A DNA stretch of 64,000 nucleotides from Alcaligenes parafaecalis. Its GTDB lineage: Bacteria > Pseudomonadota > Gammaproteobacteria > Burkholderiales > Burkholderiaceae_B. Positions 8,992-16,216 of this stretch are shown one piece after another (the stretch's first letter is position 1; the number at the start of each line of letters is the position of its first letter). The notes under the pieces were generated by a model, which was not told the DNA's origin, did no database searches, and worked only from the letters and a program-made list of their open reading frames with translations. Both the position numbers and the translations under genes were made by a program. The DNA lies in assembly GCF_026344135.1 (NCBI RefSeq), contig NZ_JAPKNA010000002.1, positions 248,001 through 312,000 of the forward strand. Direction: 5' to 3'.

Positions 8992-10080
8992 TTAAGGGAA
9001 GGGCAGTGGGCGCACGACTTGCGCAAACTGATCCGCCGCCACCCATTGCGCGAATTGCTCGCCCAGCCGCTGGCTTTGATCTACCGAGTTCTGCCAGGCC
9101 TGACGACGCTCTGTGTCTGATAGGCGCTTGTAGTCGGAGCGATCAGGGATTTTGCGGTCTTTTAGACGCTCGTAGAAGGTAGGGGTCGGGCAAAGCAGAA
9201 TCAGATTGTCCAGGTTGTGGGGGCGGCGGGCCTTTTGCCAACGGGGCAGGTATTTGTCGAACCAGCTAGCGCTGATTTTTTGGGTGAAATGGGGAAATAG
9301 CGTCAGGCCTGGACTGTCCAGATCCAGAGCGCAGAAGTTGTAGTCCACCAGGCCTCCGTCACGGTACAGCCCGGCAGGCCAGTTGTGGGCTGCATCAACG
9401 CCGTCAATGACTAATGGAATGGCGGTGCTGGCAGCCAGGGTTTCAAACAGATTGTCGTGGTCCAGCGCAGCGTACCGGGCCTGACTCTGGTGTTTGCCGT
9501 GAATGGGTAAAGGGCTGCGTGTGTCGTGCACGATGACCCGCTCGAAGAACCAGTGCGGGATCGCAGGGTGCAGATAGTTGCCGACCATGCAGCTTAACAA
9601 GGCGGCACTTAATTGGCGCTGATTGCGGGAGCCCGCCCAGCCTTTGCTACGTGCCACGGTAATCGCAAAACGATAGCGAGGGTGATTCAGGATGGCGGCC
9701 TGTGTGTCGGAGTCGCCCAGCAGCGTCTTGAGCATGGCCTGAGTCGAGCGTGTAATGTCCGCCACCGTGGATTTGGGCAGGAAGGGGCTATGAATGTAGA
9801 GCTGCGCAAAGTCCGCAAAGGCTTTGTAGGGATCGTTCTGTGCCGCACATGCAAAGCGCCAGGAAGCAATGGAACTGCCAAACAACCACAGGGGCTCGCC
9901 ATGTCTATTTAGCCAGTCCGCGAACAGATATTGATCCAGTCCGGTCAGCGCCAAAGCCTTGGGTCCGCCTGCACTGCCGATCAGGGTGCCTATATCTTTG
10001 GCATGAAGACCATGGCTTTGAATATGGCGGTAGGCGCGTGGGCCTGCGTAGATAGCGAGGTCAGGCTCGGTGGACAACAA
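8992..10080 (-). CDS. Patatin-like phospholipase family protein
   Basis: 362 residues. It has a Gly-rich oxyanion-hole-like segment (GTLIGSAGGPKALAL), a nucleophile region LFGSSIASWR and a catalytic Asp motif in YRDGGLVDYN. These are the Ser-Asp dyad elements of a bacterial patatin subfamily. The expected activity is acyl-ester hydrolysis of lipids; the substrate is unknown. No signal peptide is visible, so it is probably cytoplasmic. It lies alone between selD and a siderophore receptor with no obvious functional link. Confidence 0.8.
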   Translation of the reverse strand: MLSTEPDLAIYAGPRAYRHIQSHGLHAKDIGTLIGSAGGPKALALTGLDQYLFADWLNRHGEPLWLFGSSIASWRFACAAQNDPYKAFADFAQLYIHSPFLPKSTVADITRSTQAMLKTLLGDSDTQAAILNHPRYRFAITVARSKGWAGSRNQRQLSAALLSCMVGNYLHPAIPHWFFERVIVHDTRSPLPIHGKHQSQARYAALDHDNLFETLAASTAIPLVIDGVDAAHNWPAGLYRDGGLVDYNFCALDLDSPGLTLFPHFTQKISASWFDKYLPRWQKARRPHNLDNLILLCPTPTFYERLKDRKIPDRSDYKRLSDTERRQAWQNSVDQSQRLGEQFAQWVAADQFAQVVRPLPFP

Positions 10081-10246
10081 GATCAGCTCCCGAATGTGGT
10101 GACTCTACAGCCGGTTGGATGGCTGGCAGGCTTTAGTCTAGCGCTGTTGCCGTGGGGCTGGGGAGGGCTCTCTTGGGTTGAGGCAAGATGGAATGCCCCT
10201 GCTGCTCCAGAGGGGGCAGGCAGGGGCTGGTAAAACGATCCATTAT

Positions 10247-10268
10247 CCGGACGCCTGCTGGAGTCCGG
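10247..10268 (-). terminator. Possible terminator hairpin of the FepA-like receptor gene
   Basis: CCGGAC at 10247-10252 pairs with GTCCGG at 10263-10268, just after the receptor stop codon when read leftward. No immediate T run follows (the next bases in transcript sense are ATAATGG), so intrinsic termination is only possible. The rest of the 10081-10284 gap shows nothing clear. Confidence 0.35.
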
Positions 10269-10284
10269 AGCAAAGCATCAGGTT

Positions 10285-12543
10285 TTAGAAGCTGGCAGTC
10301 AGCGTTGCGTAGTACTGGCGGCCTGGTTCGTTGTAGGTGTTGGCACCCTGGCCGCTACCCGAGTCTTCGCGGTACAGGCGCTTGTCGAACAGGTTGTTCA
10401 CACCCAGACGCACGTTGGTGGATTTGGTGATCTGGTAAGCGCCACTCAGACCGAAGATGGCGTACGAACCACGCTCACGCAGCCCATCGCCTTTCACTTC
10501 CGAGTTATTGGACAGGTTGTGCGAGCGTGGCTTTTGTTTGCCATACAGCGTGGCAGTAGCCAGCATGGACAGCTTGTCGTTTACGCGCCAATCCAGTGTG
10601 CTGTTCAGGGTGTAGCGTGGGATCACGGTCAGAGGCTGATTCGTTTCCTTGGACTTGTTGGTAATCATGTAAGTCAGGTTGTTGCTCAGGCTCAGAGTGT
10701 CACCGTTCTCGCCCAGAATCGGGATAGTCAGGTTACCTTCCAGGCCGCGAATAACAGCTTTGCCGGAGTTGACCCACTGGAACGGACGCACCAGCGAACC
10801 GCCAATGTAGATGGCGTCAGGAATGGTCTGGTCGCCCATATCGGCCACAATCTTGTTGCTGTAGTCGTTCTGGAAGTAGGTCATGCCAGCAGCCCAGCCT
10901 GCATTGTCGTAGGCCAGACCGATTTCCTTGTTGATGCTGCGCTCGGGGGACAGATCATCATTACCGAAGATGTAGCAAGGACCGCTGACACGTTGACCGG
11001 TTACGGGGTCGTAGGGGCAACCGTTGCCGCGGGTCTGGTACAGGTAGTTGGGGTTGGACTGATACAGGTTAGGGGCTTTGAAGGCGCGGGCAATACCGCC
11101 TTTCAAAGTGATGTTTTCAGTGATGAAGTAGGAGGCGTTCAGGCTGGGGCTCCAGTTATCACCGAATTTGCTGTGGTGGTCAAAACGCACACCGGGGGTG
11201 ATGGTCAGGGCCTCGGTCAACTCGATATTGCCTTCTACATAAGCAGCCGTGGTTTTTGCTTTGCTCTTGGAGTCGGTGTTCTTGTTGATGGTCTGGCCAG
11301 AGCGTGTGGCGTAATCATCGTCCAGGCTTTGATCTCGGTGCTCAAAGCCCACGGTCATCAGCACGTGTTTGTTGGCGATCTGGAGCGGTGTGTTGTATTC
11401 ACCCGAGATATTCAGCGAACGCAGCTCGGAAACAGAACCTGCACCGGGGTTGGAGATGCTGCCTTCGCCAGCACCTGCCATGCCTTCATTCAGGCGGGAG
11501 TTGGTGGTGCCTTCGTAGGCAAAGGTCAGGCGCGAACGGCGGCCCTGGCCATAGTCGCCATAGTGGCTTAGCGAGCCAGCGCGGCGGTACATGATGTTGG
11601 TTTCGGCGCCGTCATCTGCCAGCGAGGCAATGGTGGCATTGGCGTTGGAGAACAGGCGTTCACCGGCAAAAATATTGCCCTGACGGCTGAACGAGCCTTC
11701 CAGCTCCAGGCGGTGGTCGCGGTTGATGTCCAGACGTACCAAACCGTTGATGTCCTTGTTGCGAACACCTTCACGCCCCGCGGGCGGAACATTTTTGTCG
11801 CTGACGTCAATGCCGGATGACTTTGCGTTCAGCGCAGGTTTGTCGGCATCTGTTTTGGCGATATTGCCGTAGACGCGGAAGGACAGCTTGTCTGCAATAG
11901 GGCCGGACAGGTTAAAGCCGGTACGACGTGTGGAGCCGTAGTTGCTGTCTTCAGGAATTAAACCGTAGGCCGTCACCGAGCCGGAGAAGGTGTCGGTAGG
12001 GGCTTTGGTAATGATGTTCACAACACCACCGGCCGCGCCAGAACCGTAGCGGGAAGCGGCTGGTCCACGCAATACTTCAATGCGTTCGATGGCGTTGACG
12101 GGCACCCAGTTGCTGTCGCCACGGGTATTGCGCTCACCGTCACGACCCATGCGGATGGAGTCACGTGAGCTGACGGGTTTGCCGTCAATCAGAATCAGGG
12201 TGTTTTCCGGGCCCATGCCGCGCAAGTCGATCTGACGGCTATTACCGTACGAGCCCGAGGGGCTGTTACCTGTCAGGTTCACACCGGGCATGGTGCGGAT
12301 CAGTTCGGACAGGTCGTTGGCGGGAGGACGTTTTTCAATATCGTTGGCGGTAATGGTGGACACGCCGGGTGCCTGTTTGACAGCTTCTTCCGCCGAAGGC
12401 AGTACACGAATTTCTTCCAGCGAGGTCACCCCACCCCGGACGCTGGAGGTTTGCGCGTTAGCGCTGAAACTGGCTGCCAAAGCCGTGGCGAGCAAGCCCA
12501 ATGCAAAGATCGGGCGGCGGGCCGGAGGCGCCGATAAATTCAT
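10285..12543 (-). CDS. FepA/BfeA-type TonB-dependent catecholate siderophore receptor
   Basis: 752 residues with a signal peptide ending ANAQ-TSSVRGG. The plug domain contains LIDGKPVSSRDSIRMGRDGE, NTRGDSNWVPV and IERIEVLRGPAASRYGSGAA, close to enterobactin receptors (FepA, PfeA, BfeA). The 22-strand barrel ends in the aromatic YYATLTASF, and the cysteine pair near NGCPYDPV/SGPCYIFG is also seen in FepA relatives. It should import ferric catecholate siderophores across the outer membrane. A Fur box lies just upstream. No periplasmic binding protein or ABC genes for this siderophore are adjacent. The specific siderophore is inferred. Confidence 0.88.
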   Translation of the reverse strand: MNLSAPPARRPIFALGLLATALAASFSANAQTSSVRGGVTSLEEIRVLPSAEEAVKQAPGVSTITANDIEKRPPANDLSELIRTMPGVNLTGNSPSGSYGNSRQIDLRGMGPENTLILIDGKPVSSRDSIRMGRDGERNTRGDSNWVPVNAIERIEVLRGPAASRYGSGAAGGVVNIITKAPTDTFSGSVTAYGLIPEDSNYGSTRRTGFNLSGPIADKLSFRVYGNIAKTDADKPALNAKSSGIDVSDKNVPPAGREGVRNKDINGLVRLDINRDHRLELEGSFSRQGNIFAGERLFSNANATIASLADDGAETNIMYRRAGSLSHYGDYGQGRRSRLTFAYEGTTNSRLNEGMAGAGEGSISNPGAGSVSELRSLNISGEYNTPLQIANKHVLMTVGFEHRDQSLDDDYATRSGQTINKNTDSKSKAKTTAAYVEGNIELTEALTITPGVRFDHHSKFGDNWSPSLNASYFITENITLKGGIARAFKAPNLYQSNPNYLYQTRGNGCPYDPVTGQRVSGPCYIFGNDDLSPERSINKEIGLAYDNAGWAAGMTYFQNDYSNKIVADMGDQTIPDAIYIGGSLVRPFQWVNSGKAVIRGLEGNLTIPILGENGDTLSLSNNLTYMITNKSKETNQPLTVIPRYTLNSTLDWRVNDKLSMLATATLYGKQKPRSHNLSNNSEVKGDGLRERGSYAIFGLSGAYQITKSTNVRLGVNNLFDKRLYREDSGSGQGANTYNEPGRQYYATLTASF

Positions 12544-12567
12544 AACACTTTCCTAGTAAACGATAAA

Positions 12568-12586
12568 CAGAATGAGAATTGTTCGC
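12568..12586 (-). promoter_or_regulatory. Putative Fur box upstream of the FepA-like receptor
   Basis: The core AATGAGAATTGTT at 12571-12583 matches the common Fur-site element (A/T)ATGAGAAT(T/C)(A/G)TT. It lies 25-43 bp upstream of the receptor ATG at 12543. This predicts repression under iron-replete conditions. Confidence 0.65.
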
Positions 12587-12807
12587 GCTACGAATTGTGT
12601 TTAAAAATGTGACGGCTGTCGAGAAACCTGACGGTTTTGTGGTGTATGAAACACGCACAGAAAAGAGGGGTATTAATAAGCGCACCAGACACGAATTGTC
12701 TGAAAGGATATTTTGGTAGCTTTTTAGACAGACTTAGTTCTTGGAAAGCATTCTGAGTATTGCGAACTCATGTTTTTGTTTAATTTTTTTAATACGTTAA
12801 AAAAATC

Positions 12808-12830
12808 ATCAAGGACATTTTTGTTCTATT
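12808..12830. promoter_or_regulatory. Element shared with the fdoG promoter region, in the 359-bp gap 12544-12902
   Basis: ATCAAGGACA at 12808-12817 followed by TTGTTCTATT at 12821-12830 closely matches 25421-25444 upstream of fdoG. It sits in the divergent gap between the FepA-like receptor (leftward) and a Bug protein (rightward), 73 bp from the latter's start. The gap also holds a Fur box, an AT-rich stretch near 12780-12805 and an SD-region hairpin; no gene is seen. The bound factor is unknown. Confidence 0.35.
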
Positions 12831-12862
12831 TGACACGATGGGTCATTTTTGATGAGAATGTG

Positions 12863-12894
12863 TCCTGAACAATTCAAACTTAAAAAGTTCAGGA
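12863..12894 (+). promoter_or_regulatory. Hairpin that can mask the ribosome site of the Bug protein gene
   Basis: TCCTGAAC at 12863-12870 is the exact reverse complement of GTTCAGGA at 12887-12894. The right arm covers the first part of the AGGAGA ribosome site (12891-12896) of the gene starting at 12903. A 16-nt A/T-rich loop separates the arms. The pairing is seen directly; regulation is inferred. Confidence 0.4.
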
Positions 12895-12902
12895 GACATC
12901 CA

Positions 12903-13874
12903 GTGAAAAAGACGCTTGGTTTGATGATGGCCGGGTGGGCGGCCTTGACGATGATGGCGGGTCCGGTACAAGCAACAACGTTCCCGGCACAGCCAGTACG
13001 TTTGATCGTGCCCTTTGGTGCAGGGGGGATTACCGATCTGGTAGCACGCCTCCTTGCCCAACAATTGGGCAAGGAGTTGGGCCAGACTGTCATTGTTGAA
13101 AACAAGGCAGGAGCCGGAGGCATGGTTGCCGCTCAGGCTGCACAAAATGCGAAAGCGGACGGTTACACCGTGTTCATGGGGACAGTAGGCACACAGGTGG
13201 TCAACCCTTTGATTCTTTCCAAAATCAACTACGACCCGCAGGCCTTTGTGCCCATCGGCATGGTGACGGGGTCTCCGTATGTTTTGGCGGTTCGTTCGGA
13301 TTTGGGTACGGAGAACTATGCCCAACTGGTTGCCCATGCCCGTCAGGAGCCAGGGCTCCTTAACTTCGGATCGGCGGGGATAGGGAGTGCTCCGCACTTG
13401 GGGGTAGAGCTTTTCAAGTTGACCGAGAAACTTGATGTGCGACATATCCCTTTCAAGAGTGGAGGGGAAGCGGTCAGTGCCGTTGTGGGTCGTCATGCCG
13501 ACATGGTGATGGATGCCATTCCCGTGATCATGCCGCAGGTGAAGGCGGGCAAGCTTCAGGCCCTGGTTCTGGCTGATAACCAACGCTCCCCAGCCGCTCC
13601 CGATGTGCCTTCCAGCGCAGAGCTGGGGGCTGCTGAACTGCGCATCAGTTCCTGGAACGTGTTGTTGGCCCCGCCGGGCACTCCACAGGAGGTGATTGCG
13701 GTATTGGAGACGGCATTGCAAAAGACACTGGTCAACCCGGAGTTCAAAAGCCATCTGGAGCAGCAGGGCAGCCAGGTTTACACCGGCACCCAAGATGAAT
13801 ATCAAACCTTCATCGCGGCTGAGCGCAGCAAGTGGCAGCGTATTGTTCAGACCGCAGAAATCAGTCTTGAGTGA
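12903..13874 (+). CDS. Bug/TctC-family tripartite tricarboxylate transporter substrate-binding protein
   Basis: 323 residues. I chose the GTG at 12903 because AGGAGA lies 6 nt upstream and the protein then begins with a clean signal peptide (VKKTLGLMMAGWAALTMMAGPVQA). In-frame ATGs at 12849/12852 would put a charged tail before the signal. The mature part has Bug hallmarks: PVRLIVPFGAGGITDLVARLLA, IVENKAGAGG and GSAGIGSAPHLGVELF. These proteins capture small carboxylates in the periplasm. No TctA/TctB membrane genes are next to it, as is usual for orphan Bug proteins. It leads a possible operon with the GST, aldolase and XRE-cupin genes. Confidence 0.88.
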   Translation: MKKTLGLMMAGWAALTMMAGPVQATTFPAQPVRLIVPFGAGGITDLVARLLAQQLGKELGQTVIVENKAGAGGMVAAQAAQNAKADGYTVFMGTVGTQVVNPLILSKINYDPQAFVPIGMVTGSPYVLAVRSDLGTENYAQLVAHARQEPGLLNFGSAGIGSAPHLGVELFKLTEKLDVRHIPFKSGGEAVSAVVGRHADMVMDAIPVIMPQVKAGKLQALVLADNQRSPAAPDVPSSAELGAAELRISSWNVLLAPPGTPQEVIAVLETALQKTLVNPEFKSHLEQQGSQVYTGTQDEYQTFIAAERSKWQRIVQTAEISLE

Positions 13875-13884
13875 GGTAAAGACA

Positions 13885-14496
13885 ATGAACCACGCCGCTC
13901 TGGAGCTTATCGACACGGTGCATACCGGCAATGGCTGGAAGGTACGACTGTTGTGCGGTTATTTGGGTATAGCGCTACAGCGGCGCAGCCTGTCTATTGT
14001 GGAGGGGGATCTGGATACCGAGGTGTTCCGGCAAATCAACCCCTGGGGACAGGTTCCGGTACTGCGAACCCGGGAAGGGCCCTGGCTGGCAGAGTCGGCC
14101 GCTATTTTGTGGTACCTGGCGCAGGGCACAGACTTTCTGCCCGCGGACCCGCTTGCGCAGGCGCAGGTGCTGCAGTGGCTGTCTTTTGAGCAGACTCAGC
14201 ATATGACCAACCTTGCACAGCCCAGACTGTGGGTGGCGTTGCGGGGGACGATGACGGTGGATGATCCTGCGGTGCTGGCGTGGCGCGAACAGGGCGATAA
14301 AGCTCTGGCTCAGATGGAGGTGCACTTGCAGTTGCATCGCTATTTCGTTGGGGGCAGGCCCAGCATCATCGATGTGGCCTTGTTTCCCTATACCTGCATG
14401 GCAGAGCAGGGCGGGTACGACCTGCACCCCTATCCATCGGTACGACATTGGCTCGAGCGTATGCAGGCCCTGGCGGGCTATGTCCCGCTGTTGTGA
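13885..14496 (+). CDS. Glutathione S-transferase family protein
   Basis: 203 residues from the ATG at 13885, which follows GAGGTAAAG and lies 10 nt after the upstream stop. The thioredoxin-fold N-terminal half has the GST cis-Pro and glutathione-binding motifs (NPWGQVPVLR, LAESAAILWYLA). The all-helical C-terminal half contains RPSIIDVALFPYTCMAEQGG, the conserved D of the N-capping box. A conjugation, isomerisation or ring-cleavage role is possible; the substrate is not predictable. The spacing suggests co-transcription with the Bug protein. Confidence 0.85.
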   Translation: MNHAALELIDTVHTGNGWKVRLLCGYLGIALQRRSLSIVEGDLDTEVFRQINPWGQVPVLRTREGPWLAESAAILWYLAQGTDFLPADPLAQAQVLQWLSFEQTQHMTNLAQPRLWVALRGTMTVDDPAVLAWREQGDKALAQMEVHLQLHRYFVGGRPSIIDVALFPYTCMAEQGGYDLHPYPSVRHWLERMQALAGYVPLL

Positions 14497-14526
14497 GCAG
14501 GATATTAATTTACAAAAGGAGTTGTT

Positions 14527-15309
14527 ATGAGTGACACCATGAGCTTGTCCAAGTCCGTGCTGATTGAACAGGCGCAAAGCCAGATGCAGGCCCTCTTCGA
14601 AATCCCTGAGCGCAGTGTTCCCGAGAAGCTCGCACTGACTTGCCGTATTCTTTTTGATGGCGGCCATGACTCTGGTTTGGCTGGCCAGATCACAGCACGC
14701 GGCGAACAGGAGGGCACGTATTTTACGCAGCAGCTGGGGCTTGGGTTTGATGAAATTACGTCGACCAACGTCTTGCTGGTAGACGAAGACTTAACGGTTT
14801 TGAAGGGATATGGGATGCCTAATCCAGCAAACCGTTTTCACTCCTGGGTGTATCGTGCCCGGCCGGATGTGAACTGCATCATTCATACACATCCCTTGCA
14901 CGTGGCCGCCCTGTCCATGCTGGAGGTGCCCTTGATCGTATCTCATATGGACAACTGCCCCTTGTATGAGGACTGCGCGTTCTTGAAGGATTGGCCAGGT
15001 GTCCCTGTGGGCAATGAAGAGGGGCAGATCATTGCCGAGGCCTTGGGTGACAAGCGCGCTATTCTTTTGTCGCACCATGGAATGTTGGTGGCGGCGGCCT
15101 CAGTAGAAGAAGCCTGCGTATTGGCTTTGCAATTTGAGCGCACAGCGCGCATGCAATTGTTGGCGATGTCAGCCGGAACGATCAAGCCTATTGCGCCGGA
15201 ACTGGGCCGGGAGGCACATGATTGGATTCTGAGGCCGCGTCGCTCCCAGATCGGCTTTGAATACTATGCCCGCAAAGCGCTGAAACGCCATACGGATGTT
15301 TTTGAGTAG
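14527..15309 (+). CDS. Class II aldolase/adducin family protein
   Basis: 260 residues with a strong AAAGGAG ribosome site before the ATG at 14527. The zinc-binding motif CIIHTHPLHVAALSML and the second histidine motif ILLSHHGMLVAA are those of class II aldolases and related decarboxylases/epimerases. GHDSGLAGQITAR matches the substrate-loop region of the family. Clustered with a Bug protein and a GST, it may cleave a short hydroxy acid, but the substrate is unknown. All metal ligands appear present. Confidence 0.86.
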   Translation: MSDTMSLSKSVLIEQAQSQMQALFEIPERSVPEKLALTCRILFDGGHDSGLAGQITARGEQEGTYFTQQLGLGFDEITSTNVLLVDEDLTVLKGYGMPNPANRFHSWVYRARPDVNCIIHTHPLHVAALSMLEVPLIVSHMDNCPLYEDCAFLKDWPGVPVGNEEGQIIAEALGDKRAILLSHHGMLVAAASVEEACVLALQFERTARMQLLAMSAGTIKPIAPELGREAHDWILRPRRSQIGFEYYARKALKRHTDVFE

Positions 15310-15376
15310 AATAAGAGGCTGCTTTTTTATATGCGCTCCGAGGCTGACCTCGGGCGCTACACCACTTGTTTAACCC

Positions 15377-15976
15377 ATGACCCATCTTCCCTTTCGCTTG
15401 CGCGCCCTGCGTCGCCAACATGGCTTGTCGCTGGAGCAGTTGGCCCAGCGCACCGGTCTGACTAAAAGTTATCTGTCCAAGCTGGAGCGGGCAGTCAGTG
15501 CGCCGTCCATCTCTACCGTGGTCAAGCTGGCCCAGGCTTATGGCATGGGGGTGTCGCAGTTGATTGGAGAGGGGGATCTGGGTCAAGACGAAAGTGTGTG
15601 TGTCGTGCGTAGACACGAACGTATGCCCTTGCCCAGTGTGGCAGGTCATAGCGCCTACCGTTACGAAAGCATGGCCGGACGGCGGCGCTTTCGTTTGATG
15701 GACCCCTTTGTAATCTACCCTCCACACGAGCAACAGCAGCCAGCGCCAACGTTTCCGCATGGGGGAGAAGAGTTTTTGTTTGTGATCCACGGGCAAGTGC
15801 AAGTCACTATTGCAGAGCACAGCATGACCTTGGAGACGGGTGACTCCGTATATTTTGATTCGGAGCTACCCCACAGCGTGCTTAGCTTGGGGGATCAACA
15901 GGCGCAGGTACTGGCGGTGACGTGCTCTGACTCGGGGCCAACAGCAGGGCGTCCAACGTCCGATACGCCGGCGTAG
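15377..15976 (+). CDS. XRE-family transcriptional regulator with C-terminal cupin
   Basis: 199 residues. The N-terminal helix-turn-helix is RLRALRRQHGLSLEQLAQRTGLTKSYLSKLERA, followed by a linker. The C-terminal cupin domain has FPHGGEEFLFVIHGQVQVT and GDSVYFDSELPHSV. This HTH-cupin architecture (PuuR/SutR-like) typically senses a small metabolite. It sits 67 nt after the aldolase gene in the same direction and is the likely local regulator of the Bug-GST-aldolase unit. It is convergent with the tRNA-Sec gene. Confidence 0.88.
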   Translation: MTHLPFRLRALRRQHGLSLEQLAQRTGLTKSYLSKLERAVSAPSISTVVKLAQAYGMGVSQLIGEGDLGQDESVCVVRRHERMPLPSVAGHSAYRYESMAGRRRFRLMDPFVIYPPHEQQQPAPTFPHGGEEFLFVIHGQVQVTIAEHSMTLETGDSVYFDSELPHSVLSLGDQQAQVLAVTCSDSGPTAGRPTSDTPA

Positions 15977-16033
15977 TCAATGGACAGGTGTCCCTAGCAT
16001 GTGGTGGGGATGAAGAATGCTCTATCAGCAAAG

Positions 16034-16129
16034 TGGCGGAAAGCAGCAGGAGTCGAACCTACCTGGGAACGTCTGACGCCCCCAACCGGGTTTGAAGCCC
16101 GGCCGTGCCACCGGGCACGGATGCTTTCC
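16034..16129 (-). tRNA. selC: tRNA-Sec (selenocysteine, anticodon UCA)
   Basis: Read on the minus strand, the gene begins GGAAAGCA and ends TGCTTTCCGCCA, so the acceptor stem is 8 bp and CCA is encoded. The anticodon arm CCGGGCTTCAAACCCGG gives anticodon UCA (16095-16093), which decodes UGA. The T arm contains GGTTCGACTCC. The total of 96 nt, with a long variable arm and extended acceptor stem, is the classic bacterial tRNA-Sec shape. It lies downstream of selB in the same orientation, near the single UGA-containing gene fdoG. Confidence 0.96.
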
Positions 16130-16136
16130 CTCAAGA

Positions 16137-16158
16137 GGCCCTATCATACGTTAGGGCC
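16137..16158 (-). other. Hairpin between selB and tRNA-Sec
   Basis: GGCCCTA at 16137-16143 pairs exactly with TAGGGCC at 16152-16158 around an 8-nt loop, 7 nt before the 5' end of the tRNA. It could be a terminator for the fdo-sel transcript or a processing signal for selC. No strong T run is present. Confidence 0.35.
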
Positions 16159-16216
16159 GATTACGCTTCAACGATCAGGGCGCTGCCCGCTTTTGGGCCA
16201 GCATCGCACCCTTGCT

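Noticed and set aside
12849..12902. ATG start at 12849 or 12852 for the Bug protein
   Set aside because: It would place a charged extension before the signal peptide; the GTG at 12903 has an excellent ribosome site.
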